Below are positions 19,736 through 31,149 of a DNA stretch of 64,000 nt, one piece after another. Each line of letters opens with the position of its first letter. Positions within the stretch are counted from its first letter, which is position 1. Source of the DNA: Myxococcales bacterium (lineage in GTDB: Bacteria > Myxococcota_A > Polyangia > Polyangiales > JADJMO01); contig JADJMO010000031.1 in the NCBI GenBank assembly GCA_016709545.1, positions 1-64,000 on the forward strand, read 5' to 3'. The position numbers were made by a program, and so were the translations under genes. The notes beneath the pieces were generated by a model that was not told where the DNA came from, did not search any database, and worked only from the letters and a program-made list of their open reading frames with translations.

Positions 19736-20431
19736 ATGTCCGAACCGAACCGCAAGATGCGTGTGCGCGCGACGCCTGAACCGGAGACGGTCGTCTTCGG
19801 GGTCAGCAGCCAGTACGACCCGGGCCTGTACGAGCTCAAGGACCCGAACAACCGCGACGTCGGCTGGATCGCCGTCAACGGTTCGGTGGAGACTTGGGCG
19901 GTCTTCACGGCCCAGAACCAGTTCCCGCCGACGGCGGCGCCGTTCGTCCACGGTGGCCAGCAGAACCCATTGAGTCTCCACTCGCTGTGGGGTCCGGGGA
20001 TCCCACCTGCGCAGCTCGATCCGCTCATCCCCTACGCGTTCGACGAGATCGCGGTCACCATCACCGCCAACGCCCCGCTGCAACCGGGCGCCGGTGGAGC
20101 CCAGCCCCAGGTGCCGATCCTGTTCGACCAGGCGGTGTATTCGATCAAGCAGAACGTGAGCAACGCCAAGGTCGGGGACCTGATCGTCGAGTCGGTGTCG
20201 CCGACCCAGCGCGTCCAGCACTGGTTCCTCTACCTGAACCAGCAGCAGGGAACCGCGCCCTACGTGTGGCCGGGCGCGAACAGCGACATCACCAACCGCT
20301 TCACCTACGTGCGTTCGTACACCCAGCAGTACCTCGCGGGCACGCCGGCGCGCCTCGCCCAGCGCCAGATCCAGTACGTCTACCTGCGCGGTGACGAGTC
20401 CTACGTGGGGTCCTTCCCTGCGTCACCATGA
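19736..20431 (+). CDS. Unknown partner protein of a subtilase
   Basis: A 231-residue protein without signal peptide or membrane segment. It is rich in Gln, Pro, Tyr and Asn and in aromatic beta-like stretches (FGVSSQYDPGLYELKDPNNR, RVQHWFLYLNQQQGTAPYVW, QIQYVYLRGDESYVGSF). GGAGG lies about 10 nt upstream of the ATG. Its stop overlaps the subtilase start as ATGA. No family recognised. It could be an inhibitor, chaperone or substrate of the protease. Confidence 0.8.
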   Translation: MSEPNRKMRVRATPEPETVVFGVSSQYDPGLYELKDPNNRDVGWIAVNGSVETWAVFTAQNQFPPTAAPFVHGGQQNPLSLHSLWGPGIPPAQLDPLIPYAFDEIAVTITANAPLQPGAGGAQPQVPILFDQAVYSIKQNVSNAKVGDLIVESVSPTQRVQHWFLYLNQQQGTAPYVWPGANSDITNRFTYVRSYTQQYLAGTPARLAQRQIQYVYLRGDESYVGSFPASP

Positions 20432-22293
20432 CCGTCTCGATCAACGGGGTCCGTCAAGCTGACGTCCCGGCGCTGCAGAGCCCGCCCACCACGCGGTTCG
20501 TCGTCGTCCCGCGCCCCGAGCGGCTCGGCGCCGAGCTGCGGAGGCGCATCGAGGCGCACGCGCACGTGCTCGAGGCGGTGCCGGGTGGCCTCCTGTGCCG
20601 CCTCCACCCGCACGCGACCCTGGAGGGCCTCGCCGTCGCGACCGGCACGACCCCGTTCCCCTACTCCACTCGGTTCAAGTGGAACGAGGCCACCGTCTCG
20701 CTGCCCGACGAGCCCGAGACCCTCGTCGTCACCATCGCCCTCCACCGCGGCGAGGGTCGTCAGGCGGTCATCGATGCGCTCGCCGCTCTCGGGGTCGAGG
20801 TCTTCCGGCAGGGCGCCGGCCTCGTCGGCGAAGTGAACGCGCGTACGCTGCCGCGGGTACTCGCCCTCGATGCGGTGCGCCACGTCGAGCCCGCCGTCGA
20901 GGCCCACGCGAGCGCCCCCGTCGCCGCGAGGATCCTGCGAGCACCGACGCTGCACGCCGCGGGCCTCGACGGCGACGGGCAGGTCGTCGCCTTCATCGAC
21001 AGCGGCTTCGACACCGGCGATCCGCAGCAGGTGCACCCCGAGCTCTCGGGTCGGGTCGTCGCCATCAAGCCCCTGCCGAACTGCCAGCCGCACGACGAGA
21101 CGGGACACGGCACCCACCTCGCGACGGCGGCGCTCGGAACGTCCGGCGTGGCGCCCAAGGCCCGGCTCTTCATGCACGCGGCGCGCAACAAGAGCCACGC
21201 GATGCTCGTCGACACCAAGATGGGCCCGCTCTTCGACGAGGCCCGCGCCCACGGGGCGAGGGTCTACAACTGCTCGATCAACGACGCGGCCAACGTCCAG
21301 TCGTACTCGGTGTGGAGCCGTGATCTCGACGAGGCGTTGAACGAGCGGCCGTGGCTCGTGGTGTGCGTCCCCACGGGCAACGGCGCGCGCGCGGGCTCGG
21401 CGGGGACCGTCCCCCTCGGCTCGGTGCAGGCCCCTGCCACGGCCAAGAACTGCATCGCGGTCGGCGCCTCCGAGAACGAGCGACCCGAGATCACGGAGAC
21501 CTACGGCAAGTGGTTCCCCGCCGACTTCGGCGCGCCGCCCATCAAGGACGATCCGTTCGCCGACACCCGCGAGGGCCTCGCGGCCTTCAGCGGGCGGGGA
21601 CCTGCGCGGGGGGGCCGCCTGCGCCCCGACGTCGTCGCGCCAGGGACGTCCATCCTCGCCGCTCGCTCCAGCAAGGGCCCTCCGCAGGTCAACACCATGT
21701 ACGGGAGCACGACGGAGCCCAGCTACTGCTTCGATGGAGGGACCAGCGTCTCGTCGGCGCTGGTCGCGGCCGCGGCGGCCCTCGTCTGCCAGTGGCTCTC
21801 GCAGGTGCGCAACGTGGCGTCCCCCTCCGCCGCGCTGGTCAAGGCGCTCCTGATCAACGGCGCATCGCCGCTGGCCGGGCAGTACGGCGAGGCTGGGACC
21901 GCCCCCAACAACGACCAGGGCTTCGGTCGGGTCGATCTCTCGGGGTCCGTGGGCGACGCCGTGGGGTTCGTCGACGAAGCGGTCACGCTCGACGGCGGCG
22001 AGGAGTGGTCGACGGAGGTGCAGGTGCCGGCCGGGCACGGCCTCGTCGCCACGCTCGTCTGGAACGACCCAGCCGGCGAGGGGCTCACCAACCACCTCGA
22101 TCTCTCCGTCGAGCACGCGAGCGGCGCGTTCTGCCACGGCAATCGAGGCCCCGGCGATCCGTCGATCGACACCACCAACAACGTCGAGCGCGTGCGCTGG
22201 CTCGACGTGCCGCCTGGACCGTCGACCCTGCGCGTGCGCGCTTCCTCCTGCGTGTTGCCACAGGCGTTCGCGCTCGCGTGGCGGATCACCTGA
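20428..22293 (+). CDS. Subtilisin-like serine protease (S8), no signal peptide
   Basis: A 621-residue S8 protease with the catalytic triad in order: Asp in VAFIDSGFDTGD (about 190), His in HDETGHGTHLAT (about 230) and Ser in DGGTSVSSALVAAAAALV (about 435). Oxyanion Asn is in VPTGNGARAG. The N-terminal 170 residues contain two inhibitor-I9-like pieces (RFVVVPRPERLGAELRRRI, LVVTIALHRGEGRQAVIDAL) and may be a propeptide. A C-terminal beta domain of about 110 residues follows. There is no export signal, so it probably acts in the cytosol or leaves with its partner. Translationally coupled to the upstream unknown gene. Confidence 0.93.
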   Translation: MTVSINGVRQADVPALQSPPTTRFVVVPRPERLGAELRRRIEAHAHVLEAVPGGLLCRLHPHATLEGLAVATGTTPFPYSTRFKWNEATVSLPDEPETLVVTIALHRGEGRQAVIDALAALGVEVFRQGAGLVGEVNARTLPRVLALDAVRHVEPAVEAHASAPVAARILRAPTLHAAGLDGDGQVVAFIDSGFDTGDPQQVHPELSGRVVAIKPLPNCQPHDETGHGTHLATAALGTSGVAPKARLFMHAARNKSHAMLVDTKMGPLFDEARAHGARVYNCSINDAANVQSYSVWSRDLDEALNERPWLVVCVPTGNGARAGSAGTVPLGSVQAPATAKNCIAVGASENERPEITETYGKWFPADFGAPPIKDDPFADTREGLAAFSGRGPARGGRLRPDVVAPGTSILAARSSKGPPQVNTMYGSTTEPSYCFDGGTSVSSALVAAAAALVCQWLSQVRNVASPSAALVKALLINGASPLAGQYGEAGTAPNNDQGFGRVDLSGSVGDAVGFVDEAVTLDGGEEWSTEVQVPAGHGLVATLVWNDPAGEGLTNHLDLSVEHASGAFCHGNRGPGDPSIDTTNNVERVRWLDVPPGPSTLRVRASSCVLPQAFALAWRIT

Positions 22294-24631
22294 GCAGGCC
22301 GAGCGCCTCGTCGACCGAGAGCACGTCCATCGGCTCCGACCAGCGCTCGCGGGGCACCATGGCCGCGAGCCGCGTGACGACGACCTCGGTCGGCGGGGGC
22401 GCCGACCCGGCGCGCAGCAGCGCGAGCGCCTGCAGCCCCACCCCGGGCACCGTGCACGAGATGGCGGCCTCCCCGAGCCGCGCCTGTGTCTCGATCGAGA
22501 AGCCCTCGCCGCACGCGACCGCGAGCGCGCCCGAGATCAGAGACGCGATCGGCTCCCCTGCGCCCGTCCACCAGGCGTGGGCCTCGCTCGCGAGGCTGCG
22601 CGCACGGGCGCGATCGGTACGATACGCGTGAGTGGCCTCGACGAGGCAGATGATACCGAAGATCTCAGGGGCGCCGAGCGCGCGCGCCGCCGTCAGGAGT
22701 TCCTCGTCCACGCGGTGCTCTCCGAGGCGATAGGCGGCCGCGCGAAGCAGCCACTCGGCGCGCGCCGCGAGATGGGGGTTGCGACACGCCGCGGCCTCGT
22801 CCCGCGCCGCGCGGGCGAGCTCACGGGCAGCGGCCGCCTCGAAGCACTCCAGCGTCGCCGAGGCCGCGTGGATCGTCGCGGCGACCCGTTCGGTGCGGTA
22901 GCGCGCGGCCCGCGCCGCCGCGAGCTGCAGCTGGGCCGCCTCGGAATAGCGCCCCTCCCGGTAGCGCAGCTTGCCGAGCCAGCCCGCCGTCGCCGCGACG
23001 AGGTCGGGGTGACCGAGGGCGCGGGCCCGCTCGACGACCTCGAGGACCACCTGCTCCTCGCGGGTGCGAGACGCGCGCCGCGCCGCGCGCACCCTCACGT
23101 CGAGACGCGCCTGCTCGAGGGCTGGGTCGGCGAACGGAGCGACGGCATCCGCCAGCGACGAGGTCCGCTCGCTCCAGGCGTGGATCGAGAGCGCCGCTCG
23201 CACCAGCGCTTCGAGGTGGGGGATCTCCAGCCCGAAGCCGCCGCTCCGGTGCAGCTCGTAGAGCACCCGATCGAGGGCGAGCGTGTCGCCGTCGGCGAGC
23301 GCGACGCGCACCCACGTGGACAGCGTCTCCACCATCGCGTCCCCGTCGATCGTCGGGGCGCGCCGCAGCGCCGAGAGCGCCTCCTCCAGCGCCGCCGTCG
23401 CGAGCCCGAGGCGACCGGCTTCGGCGAGCTGCGAGGCGAGGGTGAGCGCGTCTCGCGCGAGGTCTGCGCCCTCCGTCGGGGTCCAGAGGCTCGCATCGAG
23501 CTGATCGACCGCCTCGCGCGTCATGCGCAGCCGTCCGGCTCCGTCGAGGTGGCAACGCCCCTGGCGCCGCCACGCGTCCAGCTCGGCGTCGACGAGAGAG
23601 CCTTCCCCTCGGGTGCGCTCGAAGAGGATCCGCGCGGCATCGGTGGCGACCCAGTCGAGCCGGTCCGGTCCCGAGAACCGCGCCTGCAGCTCTTCGAGGG
23701 ACTCGGTCCTGTGCCGTTGTTCGCGCGGCCGCGGCGGATGTTCGCCGAGGAGCGCGGCGCGGGCCGCACCCGCGCTCGCCGGACGGGCCTCGGGGTCTGG
23801 CGACAGCAACGCGTCGATGGTGGAGGCCACCCACCCGGGCACGTCCACCAGGGTGCCGAGCGCTGCGGGCACCTGCTGCTTCTCGGCGAGCATCGCGGCC
23901 ACGTCGGCGCCGAGGTGCGGCAGCCGGCCGGTCAGGGCCTCGTAGACCATCGCCCCGACCGCGTAGAGATCGGCGCGCGCGTCGACGCCGACCCCCGAGA
24001 CCTGCTCCGGCGCCAGGTACGCCGGGGTCCCGCCGCTCCCCGCGACACCCGCGCGCGCGAGGCCCGTGGAGAGCCCGAAGTCGAGCAGCGTGGGCTGCTC
24101 GTCCTCGACCAGTACGTTCGCGGGCTTGAGGTCGCGGTGCACGATCCCGAAGGCGTGCACCGCCGCGAGCGTCTCGAGCAGGCGGTCGACGGTCGTCGCG
24201 AGGGCAGACCACGTCCGCGGCGCCGACCCCGGAAACGGGCGCCCTGCGACGATGGGCATCGAGAGGAAGACGCTCCCGCCGTCGAGGCCCTCGTCGATCA
24301 GCGGGACGACGCGCGGGATGCGCAGCCTCCGGAGCGCCGCCACCTCGGCGCGCAGCTGGGCCGCGTGCTCTCGCGAGACGGGGACGATCAGCTTCACCGC
24401 CACCTCGGTCGACGCAAGGCGGTCGCGCGCCGCCCACACGACGCCGTGCGCGCCGCGGCCGAGCGGTCGGGTGAGCACGTACCGGCTCGCGACGACGTCG
24501 CCTGCGGCGTGGGAAGGCGCGACGTGTTCGGCGGGTGAAGAGAGACGCGCGATCTCGGCCAGGAACGAGTCGAACGTCTCGTCGCGGTCTTCTTCGCCGG
24601 TCCTCCGCTCCGGGTCTGCTTCGTCGCTCAT
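22286..24631 (-). CDS. Ser/Thr protein kinase with C-terminal helical repeats
   Basis: A 781-residue eukaryotic-like kinase. Catalytic domain, about 50-310: P-loop LGRGAHGVVWAA, Lys in TEVAVKLI, catalytic loop HRDLKPANVLV, DFGLS, APEQ. The remainder (about 330-781) is a long Ala/Leu/Arg-rich helical region with TPR-like character (LRYREGRYSEAAQLQLAAAR), a usual myxobacterial arrangement for protein recognition. No membrane segment. The ATG overlaps the stop of the upstream sigma factor as ATGA. The 3' end overlaps the convergent subtilase by 8 bp. Confidence 0.94.
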   Translation of the reverse strand: MSDEADPERRTGEEDRDETFDSFLAEIARLSSPAEHVAPSHAAGDVVASRYVLTRPLGRGAHGVVWAARDRLASTEVAVKLIVPVSREHAAQLRAEVAALRRLRIPRVVPLIDEGLDGGSVFLSMPIVAGRPFPGSAPRTWSALATTVDRLLETLAAVHAFGIVHRDLKPANVLVEDEQPTLLDFGLSTGLARAGVAGSGGTPAYLAPEQVSGVGVDARADLYAVGAMVYEALTGRLPHLGADVAAMLAEKQQVPAALGTLVDVPGWVASTIDALLSPDPEARPASAGAARAALLGEHPPRPREQRHRTESLEELQARFSGPDRLDWVATDAARILFERTRGEGSLVDAELDAWRRQGRCHLDGAGRLRMTREAVDQLDASLWTPTEGADLARDALTLASQLAEAGRLGLATAALEEALSALRRAPTIDGDAMVETLSTWVRVALADGDTLALDRVLYELHRSGGFGLEIPHLEALVRAALSIHAWSERTSSLADAVAPFADPALEQARLDVRVRAARRASRTREEQVVLEVVERARALGHPDLVAATAGWLGKLRYREGRYSEAAQLQLAAARAARYRTERVAATIHAASATLECFEAAAARELARAARDEAAACRNPHLAARAEWLLRAAAYRLGEHRVDEELLTAARALGAPEIFGIICLVEATHAYRTDRARARSLASEAHAWWTGAGEPIASLISGALAVACGEGFSIETQARLGEAAISCTVPGVGLQALALLRAGSAPPPTEVVVTRLAAMVPRERWSEPMDVLSVDEALGLLR

Positions 24632-25305
24632 GGCTCCTTCGGCGAGCGCGTCAGACCAGCCCTTCGCCCCGCCTCTCGAAGCCGATCCTTGACGGTCTGG
24701 AAGCGCTTGCGCAGGCGCGCGGCCTCCCGCTTGCGCCACTCGTCGGGCAACTCGAGGGCGTCGCCCTCGTGCATCACGAGCGAGATCTCCTCGAAGCCGA
24801 GGCGACGATCGATGCGGAGCGTGAGCAGGATCTGGTCGTCCTCGGGCAGCGCCTCCCGGAGCGCGAGGAGCTTGCTCCGCCGCTCGGTGCGCAGGAACGA
24901 CGCGGTCTCGCTGCGCACGGCGGCCTCGACCTCCGCGAGCAGGGGGGCGTCGGCGAACGCGACGAATCGAGCCTGGCGACGGGCCTTGTCCCGCCGGTAT
25001 CGCAGCGAAGTGCGTCGGGCGATCGCGTAGCACCACGTGCGGGGCGAGCAGCTCCCGCGAAACGAGGCGCACGCGACCCAGAGGCCCTCGGCGACCATCG
25101 AGAACACCTCGTCGGCCTCGGCCGCGCTCGGGTGGATGGAGCCGAGGAAGCGGAGCAGCTCGGGCCCATAGCTCCGGAGCATCACGGTGGTCGCGGTGTC
25201 GTGGTCGTCGGCAGCGAGCGCCGCCGTGATGCGCTCGGCTACGTCGTCCGAGCCGGAAGGCGCGTCGGACCGCGTTGCAAGGGTGTCGTCTTCGCCCTCG
25301 GCCAC
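24628..25305 (-). CDS. Sigma-70 family (ECF-like) RNA polymerase sigma factor
   Basis: A sigma2-like region runs LLRFLGSIHPSAAEADEVFS then SFRGSCSPRTWCYAIARRTS. A sigma4-like region runs ALREALPEDDQILLTLRIDR then RLGFEEISLVMHEG. Length is 225 residues from GTG 25305 (VAEGEDDTLATR), a start chosen by position only because no clear ribosome binding site is visible. Such factors co-transcribed with a Ser/Thr kinase are recurrent in myxobacteria, where the kinase is thought to control the factor. No anti-sigma gene is present, so the kinase may supply that role. Confidence 0.85.
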   Translation of the reverse strand: MAEGEDDTLATRSDAPSGSDDVAERITAALAADDHDTATTVMLRSYGPELLRFLGSIHPSAAEADEVFSMVAEGLWVACASFRGSCSPRTWCYAIARRTSLRYRRDKARRQARFVAFADAPLLAEVEAAVRSETASFLRTERRSKLLALREALPEDDQILLTLRIDRRLGFEEISLVMHEGDALELPDEWRKREAARLRKRFQTVKDRLREAGRRAGLTRSPKEP

Positions 25306-25397
25306 CGCAACGCAGAGGTTATCACAGCGCAACCTTCGCACACGTAACAAATGACCATTCACGTCGCCCGATGCGGGAGACGATCCACGGAAGGACG

Positions 25398-26885
25398 CTA
25401 GCGCGCCGCCACGTGACGCGCGCACATCGCCGCCAGCGCGAGGATGCTCGTCTGCGGGTTCACGCCGGTGTTGGTGGGGAACACGCTCGAATCGGCCACA
25501 TAGAGGCCCTCGATCGCGTGGTGCTGGAAATCGGTGCCCACCACCGCGTCGGCGGGCCGACTGCCCATGCGGCAGGTCCCGAACATGTGGGTGACGGCCA
25601 TCGTGTACGCGTTCGGGTCGCTCGGCGCGGGGAGATCGGCCAGCGCCGTACGCTCGGTGACGCGTTCTGGCCACCCGTAGATCCCCGGGAACACCGCCTC
25701 GGCACCCGCCGCCAGCATCATCTCGCAGAGCACCTTCACGCCCCGCGCCGTGGTGCGGAGGTCCTCGCGCTCCAGCGAGTAGGTGACGATCGCGCGCTTC
25801 GGCCCGGCGCGCACGACCCCCTCGGCGCGCGCCCGCACGGCCACGCCCCAGTTGGCGAAGTGGGCGAGGTCCTCGAGGTCTCGCACCAGCGAGGCGCCGA
25901 CGCCCTTGGTGCGCGCGGCGACGAGGGTCATGTCGTAGCCGAGCGCCTCGAACTTGAGGCGCTCCTTGCGGAGACCGATCACCTCGTGCCCCTGCGTGGC
26001 GCCCTCCCACAAGCGGACCGGCTCGCGGAAGCGACCCGCGACCGCGGCGCCGGGGTGCGCCGAGAAGCCGCGACCGACCGGCCCTTGCTGGAGCCCGCTG
26101 CGGATCAGGAGCACCGGCGACTGCACGGCGCTCGCGGCCAGCACCACGGCGCGGCTCGCGCGGATCCTCACGCGCGCCCCCGAGGGGGTGACCCCCTCGA
26201 CGCCGACCGCGCGCCCCTGCTCGTGGACCACACGGGTGACCTCCACGTTGCAGACGATGCGCGCGCCGTGGCGCACGGCGTCCGGGAGGTAGGAGCGATC
26301 CATGCTGGTCTTGTTGCCCTCGGGGCAACCCTGCAGGCAGCGACCGAGCCCGCGACAGCCGCGCACGTTGCGCGAGATCGGGCGGTGCTCGAGGCCGAGG
26401 ATCTCGGCCCCCTTCGCGAGCAGCAGGTTGTTCGGACCGGCGATCTCTGCCTCGGTCGGGTGGATGCCGAGGTCGGCCTCGATCTCGTCGAACAGCGCGT
26501 CGAGCTCGCGGTACGGCAGCGCGTCGGAGAGCGCCGGATCGGCGGCGACCCACTCGCGGTGCACGTCCTCGGGGAGTCGCCACGAGATGGCGCCGTTGAC
26601 GACCGAGGTGCCGCCGACCACGCGCCCCTGCACGAACGGCATCGGCGGCGCGCCGAGCATCAGCGAGGCGCCCATGTCGCGGTAGAGCGAGGCCATGGCG
26701 GAGAAGGAGTCCGCGGGCATCTCGGCGGGCGTGACGAACGGGCCCTCCTCCACCACGAGCACGCCGATCCCACGCCGCGCGAGGGTGCGCGCCACCATCG
26801 CGCCGGCGGGGCCCGAGCCGACGACGACGACGTCGCTCGAGAGCTCGAGGGGTACGCGGACGTCGCGACCGTCCAGGCTGATCAC
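25398..26885 (-). CDS. GMC-family FAD oxidoreductase
   Basis: A 495-residue FAD enzyme that oxidises an alcohol or sterol. The N-terminal FAD site is VVVGSGPAGAMVARTLARRG, followed by VVGGTSVVNGAISWRLP. A Cys-rich loop (GCRGLGRCLQGCPEGNK) is typical of choline/cholesterol-dehydrogenase-like members. The C-terminal part has HMFGTCRMG and VADSSVFPTNTGVNPQ with the catalytic His/Asn. GTG 26885 overlaps the stop of the small-subunit-like gene as GTGA. No signal peptide or TAT motif is visible. The substrate is unknown. Confidence 0.92.
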   Translation of the reverse strand: MISLDGRDVRVPLELSSDVVVVGSGPAGAMVARTLARRGIGVLVVEEGPFVTPAEMPADSFSAMASLYRDMGASLMLGAPPMPFVQGRVVGGTSVVNGAISWRLPEDVHREWVAADPALSDALPYRELDALFDEIEADLGIHPTEAEIAGPNNLLLAKGAEILGLEHRPISRNVRGCRGLGRCLQGCPEGNKTSMDRSYLPDAVRHGARIVCNVEVTRVVHEQGRAVGVEGVTPSGARVRIRASRAVVLAASAVQSPVLLIRSGLQQGPVGRGFSAHPGAAVAGRFREPVRLWEGATQGHEVIGLRKERLKFEALGYDMTLVAARTKGVGASLVRDLEDLAHFANWGVAVRARAEGVVRAGPKRAIVTYSLEREDLRTTARGVKVLCEMMLAAGAEAVFPGIYGWPERVTERTALADLPAPSDPNAYTMAVTHMFGTCRMGSRPADAVVGTDFQHHAIEGLYVADSSVFPTNTGVNPQTSILALAAMCARHVAAR

Positions 26886-27340
26886 GACCCCTCCCCTACC
26901 CGCGCGCGGACGCCGGGATCGCGGAGGTAGGCCATCAGCCCCACGAGCTTCACCGTGGTCGCGAGCTGGCGGAGCAGGAACACCCGCGAGCGCAGGGCCT
27001 GGTCGAGCAGCGCCTCGCGCGCGGCGGCGTCGAGGCCGAGCACGGTGTGGGGCACACCGAGCACGAACGGCGGGGACAGCGCGAGCAGATCGACCGACGC
27101 GCGCAGCCCGAACCGCAGCATCGGTGGAGCGACCTCGGCGTAGCGCACCCAGAACGCGTCGAGGTCGAGCGTCGCGAGGCCGGGGAGGCGCCCCTCTGCG
27201 GGCAAGAGCGCCGCGAACAGCGCCTCCGACCACGCGCGTTCGGTCGCGGTCCAGCCCGAAGGCGCGGTCGCTGCGATCGCCGCGCGGTGCACTCGCGTCG
27301 AGACTTCGCGGAGGGAGTCGGTGATCAGCTCTCGGAGCAC
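26882..27340 (-). CDS. GMC oxidoreductase-associated small subunit-like protein
   Basis: A 152-residue helical protein from GTG 27340. It resembles the small subunits (gluconate dehydrogenase subunit 3-like) that accompany GMC enzymes: ALFAALLPAEGRLPGLATLD and LLRQLATTVKLVGLMAYLRD. No signal peptide. Its stop overlaps the oxidoreductase start, strong evidence that they work together. Confidence 0.65.
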   Translation of the reverse strand: MLRELITDSLREVSTRVHRAAIAATAPSGWTATERAWSEALFAALLPAEGRLPGLATLDLDAFWVRYAEVAPPMLRFGLRASVDLLALSPPFVLGVPHTVLGLDAAAREALLDQALRSRVFLLRQLATTVKLVGLMAYLRDPGVRARVGEGS

Positions 27341-27368
27341 ACCGCCTCGTAGCGCAGGGCTGGCGGGG

Positions 27369-28265
27369 TCAGAAGATGCTGTAGACCAGGCTCGCCGCCG
27401 TGACCGTGTCGAGCTTCTCCTTGCCCGGGAGCGCGGCGTGGTCGTAACGGAAGGCGAAGCTCGTCGCGAGGCTGAAGGTCTTGGTGAGCTTGGCCGAGAC
27501 GATCATCTCGCCGTTGAACCGGTAGGCGTCGGTGTTCGAGAGCCCCTGCAGGTACTCGAGCGCGAACGAGAGCGCGGTGCCGGCGTTGAGCTTGTTCTTG
27601 TAGCCGAGGAACGCGCGGGCGCTGTGGACGCTGGAGGTCTTGTCGAGCATCGAGCCGTCCTTCTGCAGGAGGGCGTCGTCACGGCGGACGTCGTGCATGA
27701 AGTCGTACCCGATCTCCCCCCAGAACACGATCGGCTTGGTGTCGATGAAGTAGTAGCCGACGCCCGGGTCGATCTGCAGGCGGAGGTCGAGGCCCGCAAA
27801 CCGGTCGCGACGCGCCTGGGCGCCGAGGAACCCGACGAACGAGCCGCTGATGAACCGGTCGTAGCGGACCTTGGCCTGGTAGTTCTCCACCGTGGTGTCG
27901 GGCGGCGTCGCCGGCTTGTCGCCCTTGGCCGGCGTGCCCGCCCGGGCGTAGTTGACCGCCGCGGCGGCGCTGAGCTGGTCGTCGCCCTTGCGGAGACGGA
28001 ACGCCGTGCCGCCGGTGACCGCGAGCGACTGGGTGTTGCCCGAGGTCGCGAGGAGCCCACCTTGCACCGACCACTCGGTCGTGTCCTTGTCCTTCGGGTC
28101 CTTCTTGGCGGCCGTTTCGACCTTGGTGTCCGTCGTGATCTCGGACTTGCCCTTGGTGGCCGCGCCGGTCCCGGTCGTCGTGACCGGCACGTCGTCGGCG
28201 GCGGCGAGCGACGTGGAGAGGACGCCCGCAGCGACGCAGAGGATCGAGGTAAGGTTCGGGGTCAT
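27369..28265 (-). CDS. DUF481 outer-membrane beta-barrel protein
   Basis: A 298-residue protein with a Sec signal (VAAGVLSTSLAAADD), a low-complexity Thr/Lys linker, then alternating beta strands typical of DUF481/YdiY: WSVQGGLLATSGNTQSLAVT, VRYDRFISGSFVGFLGAQAR, VGYYFIDTKPIVFWGEIGYD. It ends with a C-terminal aromatic residue (SLVYSIF), the usual outer-membrane insertion signal. YdiY-type proteins are salt- or acid-induced porin-like proteins (family knowledge). Divergent from a GNAT gene with 42 bp between starts. Confidence 0.85.
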   Translation of the reverse strand: MTPNLTSILCVAAGVLSTSLAAADDVPVTTTGTGAATKGKSEITTDTKVETAAKKDPKDKDTTEWSVQGGLLATSGNTQSLAVTGGTAFRLRKGDDQLSAAAAVNYARAGTPAKGDKPATPPDTTVENYQAKVRYDRFISGSFVGFLGAQARRDRFAGLDLRLQIDPGVGYYFIDTKPIVFWGEIGYDFMHDVRRDDALLQKDGSMLDKTSSVHSARAFLGYKNKLNAGTALSFALEYLQGLSNTDAYRFNGEMIVSAKLTKTFSLATSFAFRYDHAALPGKEKLDTVTAASLVYSIF

Positions 28266-28307
28266 GGCGAGGCCAGTTAGCAGAGACCGAGCGGTTCGGG
28301 GGAGATC

Positions 28308-28778
28308 ATGAACGTCCGAGAGGCGAGAGAGGCCGACGTCGAGCGTCTGGTCGACAACAACGTGCGGCTCGCGCTCGAGAGCGAGCACACCGTGCTGGAC
28401 CGAGGAATCCTGGAGCGCGGCGTGCGCGCGGCGCTCGCGGCCCCCGTCGAGAAGGGGCGCATCTTCGTCGCTGACCAGAACGGGCTGGTCGTCGGTCAGC
28501 TGATGCTCACCCGCGAGTGGAGCGACTGGCGCAACGGCTGGTGGTGGTGGATCCAGTCCGTCTTCGTCGAGCCCACGGCCCGCGGCACGGGCGTCGTCGA
28601 CCGGCTCTTCGCGCACGTGCGCGACCTCGCGCGGCAGGAGCCCGACGTGCTCGGCCTCAAGCTCTACGTCGAGCGCGACAACGCCCGCGCCAAGAGGGCC
28701 TACGAGCGCCTCGGCCTCGACGAGGCCCGCCACCTGATCTTCGAGGAAGATCTGCGTCGCGCCAGCGAGCGCGCCTGA
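28308..28778 (+). CDS. GNAT N-acetyltransferase
   Basis: A 156-residue acetyl-CoA-dependent acetyltransferase: MNVREAREADVERLV start, beta4 IQSVFVEPTARGTGVVDRLF with the pyrophosphate loop R-G-T-G, then LKLYVERDNARAKRAYERLG. GGGGGAG lies just upstream of the ATG. The substrate cannot be told. Confidence 0.93.
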   Translation: MNVREAREADVERLVDNNVRLALESEHTVLDRGILERGVRAALAAPVEKGRIFVADQNGLVVGQLMLTREWSDWRNGWWWWIQSVFVEPTARGTGVVDRLFAHVRDLARQEPDVLGLKLYVERDNARAKRAYERLGLDEARHLIFEEDLRRASERA

Positions 28779-28829
28779 GGGCACAAAACGTTCTGGACGC
28801 ACGTCCAGTGGTTCCATAAGCCCTTCGAG

Positions 28830-31124
<2,295 letters not shown>

Positions 31125-31149
31125 GCCGCGCGCCTCGCGGAGACGGCTG

